A DNA stretch of 9,978 nucleotides from contig CAZDIU010000210.1 in the NCBI GenBank assembly GCA_964505535.1, forward strand, positions 1 to 9,978. The letters are read 5' to 3'. Both the position numbers and the translations under genes were made by a program. Shown here piece by piece: positions 1-5,913 of this stretch (positions are counted from its first letter, which is position 1; each line of letters starts with the position of its first letter). The DNA is from JAABRU01 sp964505535. GTDB lineage: Bacteria; Desulfobacterota; Desulfobacteria; Desulfobacterales; Desulfococcaceae. The notes below the pieces were generated by a model, which worked only from the letters and a program-made list of their open reading frames with translations, did not search any database and was not told the origin of the DNA.

Positions 1-134
1 AGCAGAACAGGCAGAGTAATCAGGCCCCCGCCTCCGGCAATGGAATCCACAAAGCCGGCTGCCAGTCCGGTGACAAACAGCAGGATGATGATTTCCGGGG
101 ACATGGCAAAAGAGGACACATCAACAGGAGACAT
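1..134 (-). CDS. TauE/SafE (TSUP) family membrane permease, N-terminal fragment
   Basis: Only the first 44 codons are present; the gene runs leftward off the window edge. The minus-strand translation starts MSPVDVSSFAMSPEIIILLF and continues with a hydrophobic helix leading into AGFVDSIAGGGGLITLPVL. This glycine-rich turn after the first membrane helix is typical of the TauE/SafE (YfcA-like) family, which moves sulfite, organosulfonates or other small anions across the inner membrane. The substrate cannot be told from this fragment. The ATG at 134 is preceded on the minus strand by AAGGAAAG eight bases upstream, a fair ribosome binding site; a second in-frame ATG at 104 would still keep the first helix. 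The gene is divergent from the ETF-quinone oxidoreductase gene. A perfect 9-bp inverted repeat (177-200) lies about 43 bases upstream of the start. Confidence 0.8.
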   Translation of the reverse strand, partial: MSPVDVSSFAMSPEIIILLFVTGLAAGFVDSIAGGGGLITLPVL

Positions 135-176
135 ACCAGAAACTTTCCTTTCCAAATGAACTGTTTTTTCCTTCTG

Positions 177-200
177 AATAACTGATAGTGTTCAGTTATT
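177..200. promoter_or_regulatory. Perfect 9-bp inverted repeat upstream of the permease gene
   Basis: AATAACTGA (177-185) and TCAGTTATT (192-200) are exact reverse complements separated by the six bases TAGTGT. It lies 43 bases upstream of the leftward permease start, where a repressor operator or a 5'-leader hairpin could sit. The role is inferred from symmetry and position only. The inverted repeat at 600-623 before the ETF-quinone oxidoreductase gene has the same geometry (9 + 6 + 9) but a different sequence. Confidence 0.35.
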
Positions 201-235
201 TCAAAAAAATCAGGAAGTTAACCAAGTCACCACAA

Positions 236-310
236 ATTTTCGGGTGTGAAGTTTTCATAAAAACCGGATTTTTCCGAAAAAAATCCGGTTTTTTTACACC
301 TGAAAACTTT
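236..310. repeat. A/T-tract hairpin repeat, copy 1, with flanking inverted arms
   Basis: AAAAACCGGATTTTT (259-273) pairs with AAAAATCCGGTTTTT (279-293 within the longer run 277-295) around a short CCG-containing loop. Outside it, GAAGTTTTCA on the left (248-257) is nearly the reverse complement of TGAAAACTTT on the right (301-310), so the foldable unit is larger than the core hairpin. The left flank TTTTCGGGTGT is also found, with changes, before copies 4 and 5. This copy lies between two divergent genes, so it cannot terminate either one. That suggests the family is a dispersed repeat and not purely a set of terminators. Confidence 0.75.
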
Positions 311-331
311 CGGTTGGGCAGTTATTTTTTT

Positions 332-404
332 CACCGTCATTCCCGCGAAAGCCGGAATCCGGTATTTTCAACTGATTCCGGATACCAGTTTTCACCGGTA
401 TGAG
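332..404. repeat. REP-like palindromic repeat
   Basis: The segment starts CACCGTCATTCCCGCGAAAG and continues GCCGGAATCC. It contains CCGGAAT (352-358) and its complement ATTCCGG (375-381). The 25 bases at 336-360 match the reverse complement of 4715-4739 at 24 of 25 positions, so the same repeat occurs twice in opposite orientation. Sequences of this CGTCATTCC...GGAATGACG type are common intergenic repeats in many proteobacterial genomes. The open frame through here (188-403) is not judged to be a gene. Confidence 0.7.
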
Positions 405-435
405 GGAACTTCATAACATCCGTGAATAAATCACA

Positions 436-464
436 TTGATCCGAAAAACAATATGAAATATAAA
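436..464 (+). promoter_or_regulatory. Possible sigma70-type promoter, distal, for the ETF-QO gene
   Basis: TTGATC (436-441) and TATAAA (459-464) are separated by 17 bases, which fits a housekeeping promoter. It lies about 190 bases upstream of the ETF-quinone oxidoreductase start and would give a long leader carrying the 600-623 inverted repeat. A TTGACA at 579-584 is closer to the gene but has no recognisable -10 box at the right distance. The call rests on hexamer matches alone. Confidence 0.3.
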
Positions 465-599
465 AAACTGTGATTTTTTCTGCCCACCGGATTTTTTTCG
501 CATACAGACATACGGTTTACTTTTTGCCGTTTTTCCGTTATGGTAGGCAGAATTCTTTTCGTTATTTCCTGTGAATTGTTGACATAAAAATCTGTTTCT

Positions 600-623
600 G
601 TTGAGTCACTTTTCTGACTCAAC
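600..623. promoter_or_regulatory. Perfect 9-bp inverted repeat just upstream of the ETF-QO gene
   Basis: GTTGAGTCA (600-608) and TGACTCAAC (615-623) are exact reverse complements with a six-base spacer. The site ends 28 bases before the preferred ATG at 652 and follows a TTGACA at 579-584. It could be an operator or a leader hairpin. No regulator is identifiable from the sequence. Confidence 0.4.
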
Positions 624-651
624 CCAATTTTTGAGATACAGGATGAAAAAA

Positions 652-2313
652 ATGAACACAGAACACGAGCAGATCGAATTTGATGCGGTTTTTGCAGGCG
701 CGGGGCCTGCGGGACTGGCCGGAGCCATCCGTCTGAAACAGCTTGCAGCGGAACAGAACAGGGAACTTGAAGTGGCGGTGATTGAAAAAGGAGCGGAAAT
801 CGGTTCCCATGCACTCAGCGGCGCGATTCTCAATCCCATTGCACTCAGAGAACTGATTCCGGATTACAGGGAAAAAGGCTGTCCCATTGAGGCAACTCTC
901 CGGGATGATGAATTTTATTATTTGGGCCCGGACTGGCATATGCCCATTCCGTTTGTGCCAACATACATGCACAGCAAAGGCTTTCATGTTGTCAGTCTTT
1001 CCCAGTTCACCCGGTGGCTGGGGCAGATTGCAGAAGAATTGGGCGTTAATCTCTTTCCGGGCTTTGCGGGAACCCAGGTGCTTTTCGCACCGGACGGAAA
1101 AACCGTGACCGGCATCCGCACCGGAGACAAGGGACTGGACAAAAACGGAAATCCCAAGGCAAACTTTGAACCCGGTGTTGACATCATGGCAAAAATCACG
1201 GTGTTTGCCGAAGGCGCCAGAGGCAGTCTGGTCAAATCCGTTGCGGACAGACTTGGCCTGTTTTCCGGCAGGATGCCCCAGATATTTGAAACCGGAATCA
1301 AGGAAGTGATTCAACTGCCGGAGAAAAATTATTTTTCTTCCAGCAGGGGAAATGACATGCATTTCGCGGGCTATCCCCTGGGATTTGACACACCCGGCGG
1401 CGGTTTTATCTATGAAATGAAGGAAAACCGGATTGCCATTGGTTATCTCACTGCGCTTTGCTATGAAAATCCCCTGATCGATCCCTATGAGGAGTTCCTG
1501 AAATTCAAGCAGCATCCCTTTGTGGCCAGTATCATCAAAGACGGAAAAGTGCTTGAACAGGGTGCAAGAACCGTTTCGACAGGCGGATATTTTTCCATGC
1601 CGAAACTGGCAGTTGACGGAGCCATGTTCATCGGCGGTTCTGCGGCCATGCACAATGCACCCGCACTCAAGGGCATTCACATTGCCATGAAATCCGGAAT
1701 GCTGGCTGCCGAAGCCTGCATGAGCGCTCTGAAAAATGGAAAATTTGATGAGCAGAGTCTGGAGGAATATCCCCGGCTTTTCAAACAAAGCTGGGCTGCA
1801 AAAGAAATGCTGGAAGGCAGAAATTTTGCACAGGGACTTGCCAAAAAAGGTGTGCTGAAACTGCTGTATCTGGGTTCGCAGTATTTCACCAAAGGCCGGG
1901 GTCTGCGGGATTTCATGTCCGCAGAACCGGACAGTGCCACACTGAAGCCGCTGAACAAATGCCGCAGGCCTTACTGGGTGGATCCCAAATCCATAGACAA
2001 TGTGCTGCATGTGGACAAACTCACGGGCGTGTATCTGTCCAAAACCATGCACAGGGAGGATCAGCCTTCCCATATCCTGATTCATGACAGAGACTTGTGC
2101 ATCCGAGAATGCTATCCCAAATACGGCAGCCCCTGCACGCGTTTCTGTCCGGGCAGTGTGTATGAAATCGAAACACAGGGAGACAGTGTGAAACTGAAAC
2201 TCAATCCTTCCAACTGCCTGCACTGCAAAACCTGTGACATCAAGGATCCCTTTGGCAATATCACCTGGACCTGTCCCGAAGGCGGGGAAGGGCCGGGATA
2301 CACCATGGCCTGA
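652..2313 (+). CDS. Electron transfer flavoprotein-quinone oxidoreductase (ETF-QO)
   Basis: This membrane-associated flavoprotein passes electrons from reduced ETF to the quinone pool, linking acyl-CoA and other ETF-dependent dehydrogenases to respiration. The 553-residue product has the family's usual length. The FAD dinucleotide-binding motif GAGPAG is at residues 16-21, followed by AIRLKQLA and EKGAEIGSHALSGAILNP, which are typical of ETF-QO. The quinone/FAD domain includes FIGGSAAMHNAPALKGIH. The C-terminal ferredoxin-like domain supplies the four expected 4Fe-4S ligands: C499 in RFCPGSVYE, then C522, C525 and C528 in NCLHCKTCDIKDP. The protein ends in the conserved PEGGEGPGY region. ATG 652 is preferred because AGGA (640-643) lies eight bases upstream; ATG 643 would overlap that site. 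No ETF genes are next to it. Two hairpin repeats follow the stop codon. Confidence 0.95.
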   Translation: MNTEHEQIEFDAVFAGAGPAGLAGAIRLKQLAAEQNRELEVAVIEKGAEIGSHALSGAILNPIALRELIPDYREKGCPIEATLRDDEFYYLGPDWHMPIPFVPTYMHSKGFHVVSLSQFTRWLGQIAEELGVNLFPGFAGTQVLFAPDGKTVTGIRTGDKGLDKNGNPKANFEPGVDIMAKITVFAEGARGSLVKSVADRLGLFSGRMPQIFETGIKEVIQLPEKNYFSSSRGNDMHFAGYPLGFDTPGGGFIYEMKENRIAIGYLTALCYENPLIDPYEEFLKFKQHPFVASIIKDGKVLEQGARTVSTGGYFSMPKLAVDGAMFIGGSAAMHNAPALKGIHIAMKSGMLAAEACMSALKNGKFDEQSLEEYPRLFKQSWAAKEMLEGRNFAQGLAKKGVLKLLYLGSQYFTKGRGLRDFMSAEPDSATLKPLNKCRRPYWVDPKSIDNVLHVDKLTGVYLSKTMHREDQPSHILIHDRDLCIRECYPKYGSPCTRFCPGSVYEIETQGDSVKLKLNPSNCLHCKTCDIKDPFGNITWTCPEGGEGPGYTMA

Positions 2314-2329
2314 TTTTTTGATATGTCAC

Positions 2330-2371
2330 TGCAACAACCGGATTTTTTTTCGGAAAAATCCGGTTTCTGCA
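2330..2371 (+). terminator. Terminator-like hairpin repeat, copy 2
   Basis: AACCGGATTTTTTTTCGG followed by AAAAATCCGGTT (2336-2365) forms a strong hairpin 22 bases after the ETF-QO stop codon. Outer TGCA bases on each side can extend the stem. The 3' side is TTTCTGC, a weak U-run, so terminator activity is plausible but not certain. It belongs to the six-copy family in this window. Confidence 0.6.
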
Positions 2372-2400
2372 ATGAACAGATGCAAGAGTCTCAGAAGCAC

Positions 2401-2433
2401 AAAAACCTGATTTTTTGGAAAAATCCGGTTTTT
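2401..2433. repeat. A/T-tract hairpin repeat, copy 3
   Basis: AAAAACCTGATTTTTT (2401-2416), a GG loop and AAAAATCCGGTTTTT (2419-2433) form a hairpin with one mismatch (CCTGA against TCCGG). It ends in a run of five T, and may act as a second terminator behind copy 2. The stretch 2434-2539 up to the Uma2 gene shows no convincing promoter. Confidence 0.65.
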
Positions 2434-2539
2434 AAAAAGATGTGAAAAAGTCTCTGTGTTTTCTGTGGGAAATAATTAACCAATCAGCATAACTCACAAA
2501 AGATATTTCCGGATTCAACCGGCACAAAGAGAGGTGGGC

Positions 2540-3298
2540 ATGGAAGCAGCGACAGCACCGATCAGAACCCCGCAGCCTCCTGTTTTTCCGGCAACGGCTT
2601 TTCATTTTCCGGAAACACCGGAAACAGAAGATGACGCGGAAATCATTTACCCGGAATCAGACGGAGAACCTATGGGAGAGACAGGGTTTCATGTCAGGGC
2701 CTCACTGGATTTGTACGGGTCCCTGCGCGAGTTTTTCAGCCAGCGCAAAGATGTGTATGTGGCAGCGGATATGTTTTTCTATTATGAAAAGGGAAATCCC
2801 AAAGCCTGCAAGGCCCCGGATGTGATGGTCATTTTCGGATGCGGAAATCAGGAACGCAGGACGTACAAACTTTGGGAGGAAAAAATCTGTCCGAGTGTGA
2901 TCTTTGAAGTCACCTCCAAGTCCTCCATGATGGATGATATGGTTGTAAAACCCATGCTCTATGCCTCTCTGGGTGTGCGGGAGTATTTTCTTTTTGATCC
3001 TCTTGATGAATACATGGAAATTCCTCTGGCCGGTTTCCGCCTGTATGAACGGGATGACAACCGCATTCTTCCGGATGAGGAAGGCCGTCTGTACAGCAAA
3101 GAACTGGACGCGTTTCTGAAACGGGAAAATGAATATATCCGGGTCATAGATGCAAAAACCGGAAAAGCGGTTCCTTCCCTGCATGAAGCCCTGTCCATTG
3201 CGCAGCAGGAAGCGCGGAAAGCTCTTCAGGAGCGGGAGCGGGCAGAAAGACTGTCAGCCCGTCTGCGGGAACTTGGTATAGACCCGGAGCATGTGTAA
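2540..3298 (+). CDS. Uma2 family protein (DUF820, restriction-endonuclease-like fold)
   Basis: The 252-residue product is recognised by the Uma2 pattern: APDVMVIFG (residues 102-110), SVIFEVTSKS (119-128), a following lysine in MVVKPMLYASLGVREYFLFDP (144-162 for the second half), and the PLAGFRLY segment. Uma2 proteins have a PD-(D/E)xK nuclease-like fold. The acidic and lysine residues that could form the metal site here are D104, E123 and K137, an assignment made by eye. An extra N-terminal stretch of about 50 residues is rich in Pro, Thr and Glu. The C-terminus, from about residue 198, is a charged helix (QQEARKALQERERAERLSAR) ending in LRELGIDPE, a frequent tail in this family. The biological role of Uma2 proteins is not established. 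ATG 2540 is chosen because GAGG (2531-2534) lies five bases upstream; a GTG at 2534 overlaps that site. It stands alone, flanked by hairpin repeats. Confidence 0.85.
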   Translation: MEAATAPIRTPQPPVFPATAFHFPETPETEDDAEIIYPESDGEPMGETGFHVRASLDLYGSLREFFSQRKDVYVAADMFFYYEKGNPKACKAPDVMVIFGCGNQERRTYKLWEEKICPSVIFEVTSKSSMMDDMVVKPMLYASLGVREYFLFDPLDEYMEIPLAGFRLYERDDNRILPDEEGRLYSKELDAFLKRENEYIRVIDAKTGKAVPSLHEALSIAQQEARKALQERERAERLSARLRELGIDPEHV

Positions 3299-3357
3299 TA
3301 CCGATTCCCCATTGAAAAGACACCTGTAGGCAGGCAAAAACAAGTTTTCGCGTGTTC

Positions 3358-3391
3358 AAAAAACCGGATTTTTTTGAAAAACCCGGTTTTT
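3358..3391 (+). terminator. Hairpin repeat, copy 4, likely terminator of the Uma2 gene
   Basis: AAAAAACCGGATTTTTT and AAAAACCCGGTTTTT pair around a short G-containing loop with one A-C mismatch, ending in a T-run. It lies about 60 bases after the Uma2 stop codon. The symmetric A and T tracts would allow termination in either direction. Confidence 0.55.
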
Positions 3392-3488
3392 CGGAAAAAT
3401 TTATACCCGAAAGTTTATGCGGATTTATACCGATTCTCCATTGATTTGATATGATGCTTTCCGCACAGGCGAACGTTTTCGGGTATTC

Positions 3489-3522
3489 AAAAAACCGGAT
3501 TTTTTGAAAAATCCGGTTTTTC
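3489..3522. repeat. A/T-tract hairpin repeat, copy 5
   Basis: AAAAAACCGGATTTTTT (3489-3505) and AAAAATCCGGTTTTT (3507-3521) form a perfect core stem around a single-G turn. It is the hairpin part of unit B. The remaining stretch 3523-3628, before the permease gene, is AT-rich (TATTATATAA at 3541-3550) with no clear -35 box. It also contains a short GCAAGTGCGCAAG repeat, and I see no other feature in it. Confidence 0.7.
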
Positions 3523-3628
3523 TGAGGAATCAGCAGAAAATATTATATAACTTCAACAGCGAGTTGGTATTACGCAAGTGCGCAAGGTGAGTTCCATAAT
3601 TTTTTCTCCAGAGAACCAGTGACATCAA

Positions 3629-4678
3629 ATGAAACTCAATCCCCTGACTTTAAAAAAAATAAGGCGTTTTCAGTCCATCCGGCGGGGATATTTTTCCCTG
3701 ATTCTTTTTGTGCTGATGATCCTCTTTTCCCTTTCGGCCGAGATGTTCATCAACAGCCGGGCGCTGATTGTCTGTTACAATGGCCGATATTATTTTCCCA
3801 CATACGGGCAGATGATTCCGGGAAAAAACTTTGGACTGGACTATGATTATGAAACCAATTACCGGAACCTGAAACAATATTTTGTTCAGGAGGGAAAAGG
3901 CAACTGGGTGCTGCTTTCCCCGGTTCCCTACAACGCGTATGAAAATGATCTCAAAGACGACGCGTTTCCCCCTTTTCCCCCTTGTCTGAAAACCCGGCAT
4001 TTTCTGGGAACCGACGCGGTGGGACGGGATGTGCTGGCCCGGCTGGTTTACGGTTTCCGCATTGCCATATTTTTTTCCCTGGGACTGCTCGCGGCCGATT
4101 ATCTGATTGGCATCAGCATCGGCTGCGCGATGGGATATTTTGGCGGAAAATTTGATCTTTTTTTTCAGCGTATCATTGAAATCTGGTCCAATGTTCCCTT
4201 TCTCTATGTGATCATTATCATATCCTCCATTGTTTCCCCCAGTTTTCTCATGCTGATTCTTATCATGGCTTTTTTCGGATGGATTGGCATGACCTGGACC
4301 ATGCGCACTGTCACCTACAAAGAAAAGGCCAGGGAATATGTTCTTGCAGCCAGGGCTATGGGCGCTTCGGATTTCCGGATTATCTTCAGACATATCATTC
4401 CCAATACCATTGCCATTATTGTCACCTACGCGCCGTTTTCCGTGTCCGGCGGCATTGTGGCCCTGACCTCTTTGGATTATCTGGGATTCGGACTTCCTCC
4501 GCCCACCCCAAGCTGGGGAGAACTGCTGCAGCAGGGCTGGGCCAATATGAGTGCATGGTGGATTGCCGGTTCCGTGATTGCTGCCATGATTGTAACCCTG
4601 ATTACCGTGACCTTCATCGGTGAAGCTGTGCGGGAAGCCTTTGATCCAAAACTGCATACCGTGTATGACAGTTTTTAA
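3629..4678 (+). CDS. ABC transporter permease, YejE/OppC-like (peptide or microcin C-type uptake)
   Basis: This 349-residue inner-membrane protein closely resembles YejE, one of the two permeases of the YejABEF peptide importer. The N-terminus RRFQSIRRGYFSLILF, the periplasmic loop with YFPTYG and NWVLLSPVPY, HFLGTDAVGRDVLARLVYGFR (residues 124-144) and the C-terminal FIGEAVREAFDPKL all match that subgroup. The first membrane helix is about residues 22-42, and a long extracytoplasmic loop (about 43-140) precedes five further helices. The ATPase-contacting EAA loop is EYVLAARAMGASDFRIIFRHIIPN (236-259, first 20 listed as far as FRHI). The GGIVALTSLDYLGFGLPPPT segment is also typical of OppC-type permeases. 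No yejA, yejB or yejF homologue is in the window, so it looks orphaned here. No strong Shine-Dalgarno precedes ATG 3629; the start is kept because the N-terminus matches YejE. Confidence 0.9.
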   Translation: MKLNPLTLKKIRRFQSIRRGYFSLILFVLMILFSLSAEMFINSRALIVCYNGRYYFPTYGQMIPGKNFGLDYDYETNYRNLKQYFVQEGKGNWVLLSPVPYNAYENDLKDDAFPPFPPCLKTRHFLGTDAVGRDVLARLVYGFRIAIFFSLGLLAADYLIGISIGCAMGYFGGKFDLFFQRIIEIWSNVPFLYVIIIISSIVSPSFLMLILIMAFFGWIGMTWTMRTVTYKEKAREYVLAARAMGASDFRIIFRHIIPNTIAIIVTYAPFSVSGGIVALTSLDYLGFGLPPPTPSWGELLQQGWANMSAWWIAGSVIAAMIVTLITVTFIGEAVREAFDPKLHTVYDSF

Positions 4679-4685
4679 AAAAACA

Positions 4686-4796
4686 GGTTCTTCAATCTGT
4701 TTTGTGGAACACTGGATTCCGGCTTTCGCCGGAATGACGTCATGCCTGCAAAAGCAGGCATCCGGAAAAATTTTCCACAAAAATCCTTGAAGAACC
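4686..4796. repeat. 111-bp cruciform-like repeat with REP hairpin
   Basis: The outer arms 4686-4709 and 4773-4796 are reverse complements at 20 of 24 positions: GGTTCTTCAA pairs with TTGAAGAACC, and TTTGTGGAA pairs with TTCCACAAA, around a mismatched centre. Inside are two 8-bp hairpins with four-base loops: ATTCCGGC/GCCGGAAT (4716-4735) and ATGCCTGC/GCAGGCAT (4742-4761). They abut across the palindrome ATGACGTCAT (4734-4743). The first hairpin is the REP-like sequence also seen at 336-360. The element starts eight bases after the permease stop codon and could also act as a transcript end or stabiliser. Confidence 0.75.
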
Positions 4797-4833
4797 AAAA
4801 GTGTCTCTCATGAACTGATTTGATCCACTGCCA

Positions 4834-4889
4834 TTCTGTGATTTCACTTTCACAGAAAAACCGGATTTTTTGAAAAAATCCGGTTTTTT
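4834..4889. repeat. Inverted repeat followed by A/T-tract hairpin repeat, copy 6
   Basis: TTCTGTGA (4834-4841) and TCACAGAA (4850-4857) are reverse complements with an eight-base spacer. They run into the hairpin AAAAACCGGATTTTTT (4856-4871) / AAAAAATCCGGTTTTTT (4873-4889). The stretch 4890-4984 continues with a diverged copy of the unit A opening (about 4900-4940). No coding sequence was found between the permease and the pseudouridine synthase genes. Confidence 0.65.
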
Positions 4890-4984
4890 GCAGTCACGGA
4901 TTCAAAATTGAAAAGACACTGCAAAAACACAACTTTTCACCAAAATCTGATGCCCGGAAAAAAATCCGAACAGATTGATATTAT

Positions 4985-5079
4985 TTAGGAGTTACGCAGT
5001 TGCCTGAAAAAGTAACTGATAAACCCTAAGGGTCTTAAAGACCCTTAGGGTTTTATCTGGTCAACTGCATAACTCCTAA
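4985..5079. mobile_element. MITE-like palindromic element
   Basis: Terminal inverted repeats TTAGGAGTTACGCAGTTG (4985-5002) and CAACTGCATAACTCCTAA (5062-5079) match at 17 of 18 positions. The centre is a long hairpin: AAACCCTAAGGGTCTT (5021-5036) pairs perfectly with AAGACCCTTAGGGTTT (5038-5053). If the element is taken as TAGGAG...CTCCTA (4986-5078), ATTATT lies directly on both sides (4980-4985 and 5079-5084), a candidate 6-bp target duplication. The AT-rich context weakens that point. There is no coding capacity, so movement would need a transposase encoded elsewhere. The family is not identified. Confidence 0.65.
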
Positions 5080-5086
5080 TTATTAT
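5058..5086 (+). promoter_or_regulatory. Possible promoter at the right end of the MITE-like element
   Basis: TGGTCA (5058-5063, four of six to TTGACA) and TATTAT (5081-5086, five of six to TATAAT) are separated by exactly 17 bases. The -35 box lies inside the element and the -10 box in flanking DNA. Transcription would begin near 5093, eight bases before ATG 5101 but 26 before ATG 5119, which would favour the later start of the pseudouridine synthase. This is inferred from hexamers only. Confidence 0.3.
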
Positions 5087-5100
5087 AGAAAAAAAATATC

Positions 5101-5844
5101 ATGAAAGAAGAAAATGAAATGCGTCTGCAAAAATTTCTTTCCACAGCAGGGATCTGCTCCCGGCGCAGGGGAGAGGAATGGATAAAATCCGGCAGAATCA
5201 GCGTAAACGGTCAGGTGGTAACGGTTCTTGGCACTAAAATAGACCCGGAAAAAGACCGGGTGGAATGTGACGGAAAATCGGTTCAGCTTCGGACCGAACT
5301 GATTTACATTGCCCTGAACAAACCCGCGGGTTATGTGAGCACCTGTGAACAGGCCGGAGAAAAAATTGTGCTTGATCTCATTGACATTCCGCAGCGGGTG
5401 TATCCGGTCGGGCGTCTGGACAGGGATTCCACCGGACTGCTGCTGCTGACCAATGACGGGGATTTGCATCTGCGGCTCTCCCATCCCTCGTTTGATCATG
5501 AAAAGGAATATGAGGTCATTGTCGGGCAGCCCATCAGCGATGACGCGCTGCACCGGATGGAAAAAGGTCTGCTTCTGAATGGAACCATGACCCGTCCGGC
5601 CAAAATCCGCAGGCTTTCCCCCAAGTCCTTCCGCATCACCCTGCAGGAAGGCCGGAATCGCCAGATCCGGCGCATGGTGGGAAAAGTGGGCGGTTATGTT
5701 GTCGGCCTCAAACGCATCCGCATGTCCGGCATTCACTTGGGAAATCTGCCTGAAGGCAAATGGCGACATCTCACGGAAAAAGAGAAAAAAGGGCTGCTTG
5801 GCATTCTGACAGAGCAGCAAGAAAATCATTCTCATGGGCATTGA
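5101..5844 (+). CDS. rRNA pseudouridine synthase, RsuA/RluB/RluE/RluF family
   Basis: The enzyme isomerises a specific uridine in ribosomal RNA to pseudouridine. The 247-residue product has an N-terminal S4 RNA-binding domain (MRLQKFLSTAGICSRRRGEE, from residue 7) and the catalytic domain from about residue 65, with NKPAGYVST and the signature GRLDRDSTGLLLLTNDGDL. The catalytic aspartate is D107. The later motif LQEGRNRQIRRMVGKVG (181-197) is also characteristic. The substrate is probably 23S rRNA near position 2604/2605 by analogy with RluB/RluF, but RsuA-type specificity for 16S rRNA cannot be excluded. ATG 5101 lacks a Shine-Dalgarno. ATG 5119, six codons later and directly before the S4 domain, is a real alternative with a purine-rich GAAAGAAG upstream. 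The gene ends 69 bases before the CHAT/STAND/TPR gene on the same strand, with no terminator between them. Confidence 0.92.
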   Translation: MKEENEMRLQKFLSTAGICSRRRGEEWIKSGRISVNGQVVTVLGTKIDPEKDRVECDGKSVQLRTELIYIALNKPAGYVSTCEQAGEKIVLDLIDIPQRVYPVGRLDRDSTGLLLLTNDGDLHLRLSHPSFDHEKEYEVIVGQPISDDALHRMEKGLLLNGTMTRPAKIRRLSPKSFRITLQEGRNRQIRRMVGKVGGYVVGLKRIRMSGIHLGNLPEGKWRHLTEKEKKGLLGILTEQQENHSHGH

Positions 5845-5913
5845 CTTTGACACGGAAAACCGCAATGTGAGGGAATGGAAAATTGCCTGAAATAAAATCA
5901 AAAGGGTTCTGTG

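Larger units (their letters stand above)
3299..3522. repeat. Two ~95-bp direct repeats, each ending in the A/T-tract hairpin
   Basis: Unit A (3299-3391) starts directly after the Uma2 stop codon and unit B is 3428-3522. Both begin TACCGATTC-CCATTGA, both have a TTTTCG-GT-TTCAAAA stretch before the hairpin, and both end in the hairpin; the middle parts have diverged. The opening of unit A (GATTCCCCATTGAAAAGACA) is also echoed at about 4900-4920 as GATTCAAAATTGAAAAGACA, next to hairpin copy 6. The repeat unit is therefore longer than the hairpin alone. Confidence 0.7.

Noticed and set aside
188..403. 71-codon frame on the plus strand
   Set aside because: It runs through the hairpin and REP-like repeat, has no Shine-Dalgarno, and its peptide (HRHSRESRNPVF) is the usual translation of that repeat.
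619..2223. 534-codon minus-strand frame opposite ETF-QO
   Set aside because: It is an antisense shadow of a clearly recognised enzyme gene, with no ribosome binding site or recognisable domain.
3650..4798. 382-codon minus-strand frame opposite the YejE-like gene
   Set aside because: It is antisense to a well-supported permease, and its first residues come from the 111-bp repeat.
4837..4854. TGTGA...TCACA as a CRP-type site
   Set aside because: The half-sites are separated by eight bases, not the usual six. They merge with the adjacent hairpin, and the nearest downstream gene is about 245 bases away.
5834..5890. Possible RuvC-like start (IILMGIDFDTENRN)
   Set aside because: The resemblance to the ILGIDPGTRN motif is limited to a few residues, the frame ends after 18 codons, and it overlaps the pseudouridine synthase gene.
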